A stretch of DNA of 64,000 bases, taken from positions 1 to 64,000 of the forward strand of contig JAUYAK010000129.1 in assembly GCA_030693515.1 (NCBI GenBank), in the 5' to 3' direction. The DNA comes from Opitutaceae bacterium. GTDB lineage: Bacteria > Verrucomicrobiota > Verrucomicrobiia > Opitutales > Opitutaceae. Shown one piece after another: positions 53,753 through 61,335 of the stretch (position 1 is the stretch's first letter; each line of letters opens with the position of its first letter). A model generated the notes under the pieces. The model ran no database searches. It worked only from the letters and a program-made list of their open reading frames with translations, and had not been told where the DNA came from. Made by a program: the position numbers and the translations under genes.

Positions 53753-53928
53753 CTGCTTGCCGAGACCGGCGAGGCTCCGCGTTGGGCGAATGAACATTTC
53801 ATTGCGCATAAATGTTTCGCTGGATTTCGGGCTAGGACTCGCCAACTCTCCGCCGGTTACTCCGTTCTTACCCTGACGCCGCTGCACCACCCGACCCGGC
53901 GGAAATTTCTGTTCCGACCAAGACAACC
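53753..53928. promoter_or_regulatory. 176-bp control region upstream of the TonB receptor gene, with an A+T-rich inverted repeat
   Basis: AACATTT (53793) and AAATGTT (53810-53816) are perfect 7-bp arms inside an outer GCGA/TCGC pair (53786-53820). It is much richer in A+T than its surroundings. It could be an operator for the receptor gene, or a stem after the tetrahaem gene. No small gene was seen here. Confidence 0.5.
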
Positions 53929-56900
53929 ATGACCACAAACCCTGCTATCCCGCGCCTTGGCCTGTTGGCCAAGCGTCTGTTCCTGTCGGTGCTGCTGCCA
54001 TTGGCGGCACTCCTGACCCCGGCGGCCGCCGCCGAGAATAACGCCGTCATCAGCGGCATCGTGACCAACAAGACCACGGGCAACGGCCTCATCGGCGCCA
54101 AGGTTGAGATCCCCAAGCTCGGCCTCACCGCGCTCGTGGACAACACCGGCCGCTACCTGCTCAACGTGCCCGGCGGCACGCACGAGCTGGTCGTGACCTA
54201 CACGGGCTTGGATGAGCAGCGCGCGTTGGTCACCGTCGCGGCCGGCCAGCCGGTGCTGCGGAATTTCGAGATGAGCAGCGCAGTCTTCATGCTCGATGCC
54301 TTCAAGGTGGCCAGCGAGAAGGCCGGCCAGGCCTCGGCGCTCACGGCGCAGCGCAACGCGGACAATCTGAAGAGCATCGCCTCGATGGACGCTTTGACCG
54401 ATTTGCCAAACATGAACGCCACCGAGCTCGCGATTCGCCTCCCCGGCGTGACTTTCGGCGATCCTGGCGACGAGGTCGTGGAGCAAATCAGCGTGCGCGG
54501 CATGGGCACGGGCACGACCTCCATCACGATCGACGGCGGCGGCATGGCGTCCTTCAGCGCGCAGGGCCGCACAACGCGTATGACGGCGTTCACGGGCGCG
54601 ATGTTCGAGTCGCTCGAACTGACCAAGGGCCAGACGCCCGACCGCCCGGTGGATTCGCTCGGTGGCAGCGTGAACTTCAAGACCCGCTCGCCCCTCTCCA
54701 TGCGAGAGAAGCGCCGCCTGACGCTTGACGCGCAGTATCGCACCGCGCCCTCTTTCACCGAGCAAGTGCCGCTCCGCGAGCAGCACCGCAACCACGGTCT
54801 CTTCAATGTCCAATACACCGAGAAGTTCGCGATCTTCGGCCAGGAGACCGAGAATCTCGCCGTTTCCGTGAACACTTTCTATAGCGAGAACGCGTTCGGA
54901 TATTTCCAAACCAATCGTGACTACCAGCAGGTCAACACCCAGCCCGCCTACCTGTGGGACTATCGCACGCGCGACAACTTCAACGTCCGAAAGCAACGCA
55001 GCATCAGCACCAAGTTCGACTATCGGCTGACGCGCGACGATCTGCTCAAGCTGAACGTCGTGATCTACAACGCCCCCGAGCCGATGCGCCGCCAATACAA
55101 CATGCGCGCGTTTGCCGGCAGTCAGACCACCGTGCCCAACGCCACCACCTCAGGTGTCGTCCCCGGCTTCACCGATCGCATCACGACCGTGCGCGCCGTG
55201 CCCACCGCCGCCAATGCCACCTCCGCCACGACCGCTCCAGCCCTCATGGATCAGGGCACGACCAACATTAACCGCGACCAGCGCGGTCGCCACATCGACC
55301 TCGGCGGCGAGCACAAGTGGGGCCGATTCGAGTTCGATTGGGCGGCGCTCTGGAGCCGCGTGCGCTACCGCACGCTCGGCAATGAGGCGAATCTCACCCA
55401 CCGCATCGGCAACGTTCCGCTGATCGGCCCCAACGGCCGCCGTAACGACGTCGCCGGCACCGCCGTCAGCCCGCTCGACAACCTAGTCGGCCCTAACGGT
55501 GAGACCGGTGTGGGCTGGATCCTTGATCGCACGCAGGATGATCTCTACCCGCGCTTCATTCAGAACGGCGGGCTCGACTTCACGAACCCGCGGAACTGGC
55601 GCCCCACCGTCAACGGTCTGACAAGCAACTCCGGCAACCTCGACGTGAACCTCATCCGCGAACTGCGCGGCAACGTGAAATACCGCCTGCCCATCTTCGA
55701 GGAATACCCGACGTTCCTTAAGACCGGATATTCCATCCGCGATAATAAGGTCGAGCTCTACCGTGCCGGCCGCCGTTGGAGCTACATCGGCCGCGACGCG
55801 CTGCCGAACATCCCGAACTTCGTCACTTGGGACAAGCTGAAGACCGGTCGCAACCTTCCGTATTGGGAGGGCGCGCAATTCTACAACAACGGCCGCCTCG
55901 TGAATCCGGCGCTCTGGGAGGAAGACATCTATTTCTTCCACCAGAATCGCATCCAAAACACCAACCGCACCCAAGAGATCATCACCGGCTACTACGGCAT
56001 GATCAACGGCAAGGTGGGCCGCTTCGGCTACCTCGGTGGCGTCCGCAGCGAGAACACCGTGACGGTCGGACGGGTCAACGTCCGCGCACGCACGCTCTCC
56101 ACCAACGCGGAGCGCGCGGCCGACCCGGTGGGCTCCGCGATTCGCGACTACCTGAACCCGGTCAAGAACGCTGGCGAATACACTGAGAATTTTCCGAGCA
56201 TGCACACGTGGTATGATCTCACGCCGAATCTCCGCCTGCGCGCGGCTTGGAGCACTGGCATGGCCCGCCCCTCGCTCGGCAATGCCGTCGCTGGGCTCGG
56301 CATCAACGAGACCCAGCAGACCATCACGTTTGGCAATCCCGCGCTCAAGCCGACCAAGTCCAAGAACTGGGACTTCGCCGCCGAATACAGCTTCGGCACC
56401 GCGAGCTACGTCAAGGTCGGCTGGTTTCACAAGCGGATCGAAGACTACATCCGCGCCAACCAGTCCATCGGGGTCGTCGGCGTGGGCGCCGACAACGGCT
56501 TCAACGGTCAATACGAGGGCTACGAAATCCTCGCCAATTCCAACGCCGGCAATGCGTTCACGCAGGGCTGGGAAGTCGAGTATGTGCAGAACTTCCGTTT
56601 CCTGCCAGGCGTGCTGCGCACCCTGCGGTTCTCGGGTAACTTCACGAAGCTCATGGCGCACGGCGACTATGGCACACCCGGGGTTTACCTGACCACGCAG
56701 CAAGTGAACGGCTTCATTCCCTTCACGGCCAACGCCAACCTCGGCTGGGATTATAAGAAGTTCGGCGTCTCAGTGAGCTACAACTATACCGATGGCAGCA
56801 TCCGTGGCGCCTTCAATGTCGCCCAACCCTCGCGCAACCGCTACATGATGCCGCGCAGTATGTTCAACACGAACCTGCGGTATAACCTGCCGCGGAACAT

Positions 56901-57030
56901 GACGCTCAGCCTGGGGGTGCAGAACATCTTCAACGAGCCGCAGCGCTACTACCGCTCCGTGCAGGATCAGCTGGAGACCTTCCTGATCCAAGGCACGACG
57001 CTTACGCTCAACTTGCAGGCTCGCTTCTGA
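53929..57030 (+). CDS. TonB-dependent receptor with carboxypeptidase-like N-domain
   Basis: 1033 residues. Signal peptide to about residue 35 (LTPAAAAE), a carboxypeptidase-regulatory-like domain (VISGIVTNKTTGNGLIGAKV, YTGLDEQRALVTV), then FMLDAFKVASEKAGQASA as a TonB-box-like region. The plug runs from about 145 (LPNMNATELAIRLPGVTFGD) and the barrel ends in QARF. It is followed after a terminator by a secreted amidase, NamZ and a symporter gene. It could import peptidoglycan fragments; this is inference from neighbours. Confidence 0.93.
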   Translation: MTTNPAIPRLGLLAKRLFLSVLLPLAALLTPAAAAENNAVISGIVTNKTTGNGLIGAKVEIPKLGLTALVDNTGRYLLNVPGGTHELVVTYTGLDEQRALVTVAAGQPVLRNFEMSSAVFMLDAFKVASEKAGQASALTAQRNADNLKSIASMDALTDLPNMNATELAIRLPGVTFGDPGDEVVEQISVRGMGTGTTSITIDGGGMASFSAQGRTTRMTAFTGAMFESLELTKGQTPDRPVDSLGGSVNFKTRSPLSMREKRRLTLDAQYRTAPSFTEQVPLREQHRNHGLFNVQYTEKFAIFGQETENLAVSVNTFYSENAFGYFQTNRDYQQVNTQPAYLWDYRTRDNFNVRKQRSISTKFDYRLTRDDLLKLNVVIYNAPEPMRRQYNMRAFAGSQTTVPNATTSGVVPGFTDRITTVRAVPTAANATSATTAPALMDQGTTNINRDQRGRHIDLGGEHKWGRFEFDWAALWSRVRYRTLGNEANLTHRIGNVPLIGPNGRRNDVAGTAVSPLDNLVGPNGETGVGWILDRTQDDLYPRFIQNGGLDFTNPRNWRPTVNGLTSNSGNLDVNLIRELRGNVKYRLPIFEEYPTFLKTGYSIRDNKVELYRAGRRWSYIGRDALPNIPNFVTWDKLKTGRNLPYWEGAQFYNNGRLVNPALWEEDIYFFHQNRIQNTNRTQEIITGYYGMINGKVGRFGYLGGVRSENTVTVGRVNVRARTLSTNAERAADPVGSAIRDYLNPVKNAGEYTENFPSMHTWYDLTPNLRLRAAWSTGMARPSLGNAVAGLGINETQQTITFGNPALKPTKSKNWDFAAEYSFGTASYVKVGWFHKRIEDYIRANQSIGVVGVGADNGFNGQYEGYEILANSNAGNAFTQGWEVEYVQNFRFLPGVLRTLRFSGNFTKLMAHGDYGTPGVYLTTQQVNGFIPFTANANLGWDYKKFGVSVSYNYTDGSIRGAFNVAQPSRNRYMMPRSMFNTNLRYNLPRNMTLSLGVQNIFNEPQRYYRSVQDQLETFLIQGTTLTLNLQARF

Positions 57031-57044
57031 TTCTTGCGTTCCGA

Positions 57045-57087
57045 ATCGGGTGGCTGGGGCTTGCGCCCTTGCCACCCGATTTTTTTT
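57045..57087 (+). terminator. Intrinsic terminator after the TonB receptor gene
   Basis: ATCGGGTGGC/GCCACCCGAT (10-bp perfect stem) followed by a run of seven T residues. Confidence 0.92.
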
Positions 57088-57102
57088 GGTCACATCAGAC
57101 TG

Positions 57103-58494
57103 ATGCGCCCGTATTGTTTGCGAATCCTCTTCGCGGTCGCCATGGCCGGACTATGCGCGCGATTGCCCGCCGCGGAGACGGGCGTCGTCCTCGGAGCTGG
57201 AGAATGGCGGGCGCTGGCGCCGCGGGACGAAATTCGCCCGGCTTTTTCGTTCGAGCCCGGTGACGACGGACGCGAACTGCGCCTCGTAATAAAGGCTGAT
57301 GCACGTGAAGGCCTGCACGGCTATTGGTCGCGCGCGTTGCCGGTCGTGGGCGGGCAACATTACCGGTTCAGTGTTCAGCGCAAAGCCAGCGGTCTCGCCG
57401 CCCCGCGGCGCAACGCCGTGGTGCGGGTGCTCTGGCGCGACGCCGCCGGCAAATCCGTGCCGACCGACGAGCCGCTCGTCCGCGGCGTGCTCCCGGGCTT
57501 CAAACCCACGGCCGAGCCCGAGTATCCCGGCGAAACCAATGATCGCGGCGACGGCTGGGTCGAGGTTACGGGCACCTATCGGGCGCCGCCCGCAGCTACC
57601 CGCGCCGTGATCGAGCTTCACCTCCAGTGGGCGGCCAACGCCCGCGTCGAGTGGCGCGGCGCCTCCCTGGTTGCCACTGATCCGCCGCCCGCGCGGCTTG
57701 TGCGCCTAGCCTCCGTCCACTATCGCCCCAAGGGCGGAAAATCTCCGCTGGAAAACTGCCGCGAGTTCGCGCCTCTCATCGCTGACGCCGCGCGCCAGCG
57801 CGCCGATCTCGTCGTGTTGCCGGAGACGCTGACTTTTTATGGCCTGCGCCGGAGCTACGCCGATTGCGCGGAGTCGATCCCGGGACCGTCGACCGATTAT
57901 TTCGGCGCGCTCGCGAAGGAGCATGACCTCTACATCGTCGCCGGCCTGCTCGAGCGAGAGGGCGCGCTCGTTTACAACGTCGCCGTGCTGCTCGCGCCCG
58001 ACGGGAGCATTGCGGGCAAATACCGCAAGGTCGCCCTCCCGCGCGGCGAAATCGAGGGCGGCATCCAGCCAGGGTCCGACTATCCGGTGTTCGAGACCCG
58101 CTTTGGCAAACTCGGGATGATGGTGTGCTACGATGGATTCTTCCCCGAAGTTGCCCGGCAACTGACCTTGCGCGGCGCTGAGGTGATCGCGTGGCCGGTG
58201 TGGGGCTGCAATCCGCTCCTCGCCAGCGCGCGTGCCGTCGAGAACCATGTCGTTCTCGTCAGCAGCACCTACGAGGATGTCTCGCGCAATTGGATGCTCA
58301 CCGCCGTCTATGATCGCTCGGGGCAGACCCTCGCGCGCGCCGAGACGTGGGGCACGGTCGTCGTTGCGGAGGTCGATCTCGCGCGTCGCACGCTGTGGCC
58401 GAGTCTCGGCGATTTCCGCGCCGAGATCGCGCCGCACCGGCCCGCGTGGGCCGGTGAACCCGCGGCGGCGCACGGGCATGAAGTGGTGAAATGA
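57103..58494 (+). CDS. Secreted nitrilase-superfamily carbon-nitrogen hydrolase
   Basis: 463 residues. A signal peptide (ending CARLPAAE) precedes a roughly 200-residue beta-rich N-domain, possibly carbohydrate-binding, and then a nitrilase-fold domain with the Glu241-Lys309-Cys342 triad (VVLPETLTFY, GKYRKVALPRGE, MMVCYDGFFPE). An amidase for an exported substrate is expected. Its start lies just after the receptor terminator, and its stop overlaps namZ by 4 bp (ATGA). Amide bonds in peptidoglycan fragments would be one fitting substrate, given the neighbour. Confidence 0.87.
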   Translation: MRPYCLRILFAVAMAGLCARLPAAETGVVLGAGEWRALAPRDEIRPAFSFEPGDDGRELRLVIKADAREGLHGYWSRALPVVGGQHYRFSVQRKASGLAAPRRNAVVRVLWRDAAGKSVPTDEPLVRGVLPGFKPTAEPEYPGETNDRGDGWVEVTGTYRAPPAATRAVIELHLQWAANARVEWRGASLVATDPPPARLVRLASVHYRPKGGKSPLENCREFAPLIADAARQRADLVVLPETLTFYGLRRSYADCAESIPGPSTDYFGALAKEHDLYIVAGLLEREGALVYNVAVLLAPDGSIAGKYRKVALPRGEIEGGIQPGSDYPVFETRFGKLGMMVCYDGFFPEVARQLTLRGAEVIAWPVWGCNPLLASARAVENHVVLVSSTYEDVSRNWMLTAVYDRSGQTLARAETWGTVVVAEVDLARRTLWPSLGDFRAEIAPHRPAWAGEPAAAHGHEVVK

Positions 58495-59708
58495 AAGCGG
58501 GCGTCGACGTATTCTTCTCGGACGATCGGCACCGCGCCGCTCTGCGTGGCAAACGTGTGGGCCTCATCACCAATCCCACCGGCGTCGATGCCGCGCTCGT
58601 CAGCACGGCGGCGCGCTTTCGCGCGTCGCGCGAATTCGAGCTCGTCGCGCTCTACGGTCCCGAGCACGGCGTGCGCGGCAATGCGCAGGCGGGCGAGTTT
58701 GTCGCGTTCTACGACGACGAACATTTCGGCCTGCCCGTCCACTCGCTCTACGGCCAGGCGCTCGCGCTGCCGGCCGATCCGTTGGCGGACATCGATGCGA
58801 CGATGCGCGCGTTCGACACGCAGCACGAAGGCAAGCAGGTCGCGCCTGAGATGCTGCGCGGCGTCGAAGTGCTCGTGTTCGACCTGCAGGATGTCGGCAC
58901 CCGCGTTTACACTTACATCGCCACGATGGCCTACGCGATGGGTGCCGCGGCCGCCGCCGGCATCCCGTTCATCGTGCTCGACCGCCCCAACCCGATCAAC
59001 GGTGCGGACATGGAGGGGCCGATCCTCGAATACCCGCGGCACAGTTCATTCATCGGTCTCTATCCGATTCCGCTGCGGCACGGGATGACGACCGGGGAAC
59101 TGGCCCGGCTCTTCAATGCCAGGTTCCTGCCGAATAAATGTGATCTCACGGTCGTGCCGATGACTGGCTGGAAGCGCGGTGATTGGTTCTCCGACACCCC
59201 TCTGCCGTGGGTTGCGCCGTCGCCCAACATGCCGACGCCCAACACCGCGACCGTCTATCCGGGCCAGGTGCTGCTCGAAGGCACCAATCTCTCCGAAGGC
59301 CGCGGGACGACCCGGCCCTTTGAGTGGTTCGGCGCGCCGTGGATCGACGGCTTCGTGCTCGCCCGCGAACTCAACGCCCTGGCCCTGCCCGGTGTCGCGT
59401 TTCGCGAGACGTGGTTCGCGCCGACGTTCTCGAAATTCTCCGGGCAGCGCTGCGGCGGCTGCCAGCTACACGTCACGAACCGTGAGGCCTACCGCTCCGT
59501 GACGACCGTGCTCGCAATCCTCGATGTCATCCAACGACTCCACGGTGCGAAGCTCCAGCTGCACCCCGACTACTTCGACAAGGTCATGGGCACCTCGCTC
59601 GTGCGCGAGGCGTTCGAGCGCGGCGAACCGTTTGCGAAAATCGCGGCCTCGTGGGAGCCCGGCTTGGCGGAGTTTGCGCGGCTCCGCGCTCCATTCCTGC
59701 TCTACTGA
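58491..59708 (+). CDS. namZ: NamZ-type exo-beta-N-acetylmuramidase (DUF1343)
   Basis: 405 residues, a normal length for the core of the DUF1343 family. The core reads GKRVGLITNPTGVDAAL, LYGPEHGVRGNAQAG, VLVFDLQDVGTRVYTYI and LEGTNLSEGRGTTRPFEW. Family members remove terminal MurNAc from peptidoglycan fragments. No signal peptide is seen, because the start is fixed by overlap with the upstream amidase; many NamZ proteins are exported, so this one may work in the cytoplasm on imported fragments. Its stop overlaps the convergent symporter gene by 7 bp. Confidence 0.9.
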   Translation: MKAGVDVFFSDDRHRAALRGKRVGLITNPTGVDAALVSTAARFRASREFELVALYGPEHGVRGNAQAGEFVAFYDDEHFGLPVHSLYGQALALPADPLADIDATMRAFDTQHEGKQVAPEMLRGVEVLVFDLQDVGTRVYTYIATMAYAMGAAAAAGIPFIVLDRPNPINGADMEGPILEYPRHSSFIGLYPIPLRHGMTTGELARLFNARFLPNKCDLTVVPMTGWKRGDWFSDTPLPWVAPSPNMPTPNTATVYPGQVLLEGTNLSEGRGTTRPFEWFGAPWIDGFVLARELNALALPGVAFRETWFAPTFSKFSGQRCGGCQLHVTNREAYRSVTTVLAILDVIQRLHGAKLQLHPDYFDKVMGTSLVREAFERGEPFAKIAASWEPGLAEFARLRAPFLLY

Positions 59709-61240
59709 GCGCCGGTCCTAGGCTTCATCGCCCAAGCGACCGCGAGCGTCACGCTCGTGCCGATGAGCGTAAACCACGGCCAGAAAATCTCGCCGCCAAA
59801 CGTGCCCTGCCACCATGCGCTCGTGGCCGGCAGCTTGGCCGGCCAGTAGAGCAGGTTCATCACGACCACGGATGAAATCATCCCGACCATGGCCGCGCGC
59901 ATCCCGACGCCCCGGCCGAACAGCGCGAGGATCAAGCCGCCGAGCAAAGCGCCGCTCGTGAGCCCGCGCAGGGAAAAGGCCGCATTGAGCACAAACGTCA
60001 CCTCGCGCGTCAGCCACGCGACAAAGATCAGGGCCGCTGACCAGAAGAGCGTCGAGTGCTTGCTGAAGCGCAGGAACCACGCCTCGTCGCGGTGCGGCAG
60101 CAGCGGTTTCAAAAAGTCCATCGTCGAGACCGACGCCAGCGCCGAGATCGCCGAACTGATCGAGGACATCGCGGCGGACAGGATCGCCACGATGAGGAAA
60201 CCCCGCATCACCGGCGGCATCTCCGTCACGATGAAGATGGGAAAGACAAAGTCGTTGGACTTGATGCCCGGGCTGCCTTCCGGGAGCGGAATCTGGAAGA
60301 TGTGGTGCTGGTAGAACACCCACAGCATCACGCCCACGAGCAGGAAAATGAAAAACAGCGGGAAGATCACGACCGCGCTGAAGACGAGGGCTTTCCGGCC
60401 CTCGGCCACATTGCGGCAGGCGAGCACGCGCTGCGCGATCAATTGGTCCGCCCCATGCGAGGAGAGCACCATCACCGTGCCGCCGATGATGCCCATCCAA
60501 AGGTTGAAGGGTGGGGCGAGCGAGAAGTTCAGGTTGAGCCACTCCAGCTTGCCGGCCCGCGCCGCCTCGCTGATCGCCGCGGTCCACCCGCCGTCGATCA
60601 GTGTGGGAATGTAGAGCAGGGCGTAGAGGCCGCCGCCGACGAACAGCACCATCTGCACGGCATCGGTCCAGACGACGGCCTTCATTCCGCCCACATAGGT
60701 GTAGGCCAGCGAGAGCAGGACAAAGAGCAAAATCGCCCCTAGAATCGGATCGACCAGGCCGCCGAGGCTGCACACGTCCTCGCCCAGCATCAGGCGGATC
60801 GGGATGCAGGCGACATAGACGCGGACGCCGGCCGAGAGCGGCTCCAGAAACAAAAAAAACGCCGCCGCCAGCCGCCGCGCCCCGCGCCCGAGATGCTGCT
60901 CCAGCAATTGGTAGGGCGAGAAAATCTCGCCCTTCATGTAGTGGGGCACGAGCACGACGGCGAGAATCACGCGGGCGATCACGTAGCCGATGATCATCTG
61001 GATGAAGCCGAGGTTGCCCCCGGCGCCAAACGCGATGGCCGGCACGCCGATGATGGTCAGCGCGCTCGTCTCTGTTGCCACAATGGAGGCACCGATGCCC
61101 CACCACGGGATGTCGCGCCCGCCGAGAAAATAGTCGCGCGTGCTGCGCTGATCCCGGCCGAACCAGACGCCCAGCGCGATCATGGCGCCGAGGTAAACGA
61201 TGATGACGATCCAGTCGCTGACGCCGAAATAGCCGTTCAT
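59702..61240 (-). CDS. Sodium:solute symporter (SSS family)
   Basis: 512 residues with about 13 membrane segments. Opens with a family pattern (DWIVIIVYLGAMIALGVWFG, then FLGGRDIPWWGIGASIVATE) and continues with GVPAIAFGAGGN and the typical sodium-binding region. SSS proteins import sugars, amino sugars, amino acids or nucleosides with Na+. The convergent 7-bp overlap with namZ suggests a linked role in uptake of its product, MurNAc or a related sugar; the substrate cannot be told from the sequence. Confidence 0.92.
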   Translation of the reverse strand: MNGYFGVSDWIVIIVYLGAMIALGVWFGRDQRSTRDYFLGGRDIPWWGIGASIVATETSALTIIGVPAIAFGAGGNLGFIQMIIGYVIARVILAVVLVPHYMKGEIFSPYQLLEQHLGRGARRLAAAFFLFLEPLSAGVRVYVACIPIRLMLGEDVCSLGGLVDPILGAILLFVLLSLAYTYVGGMKAVVWTDAVQMVLFVGGGLYALLYIPTLIDGGWTAAISEAARAGKLEWLNLNFSLAPPFNLWMGIIGGTVMVLSSHGADQLIAQRVLACRNVAEGRKALVFSAVVIFPLFFIFLLVGVMLWVFYQHHIFQIPLPEGSPGIKSNDFVFPIFIVTEMPPVMRGFLIVAILSAAMSSISSAISALASVSTMDFLKPLLPHRDEAWFLRFSKHSTLFWSAALIFVAWLTREVTFVLNAAFSLRGLTSGALLGGLILALFGRGVGMRAAMVGMISSVVVMNLLYWPAKLPATSAWWQGTFGGEIFWPWFTLIGTSVTLAVAWAMKPRTGAQ

Positions 61241-61275
61241 GGGGCGTCGTGATGGAGCAAGAAGCCGCCCGGGTT

Positions 61276-61299
61276 GGCGAGCCTTTGCTTCGCGGCTCG
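61276..61299. repeat. Inverted repeat in the divergent symporter/lipoprotein gap
   Basis: GCGAGCC/GGCTCGC 7-bp arms with a 10-bp loop, in the 95-bp gap between two divergent genes. Could be a REP-like element or an operator. Confidence 0.4.
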
Positions 61300-61335
61300 C
61301 GTCTGGCAGGCAGGTTCGTTTCGTTTTTCTTCTTC

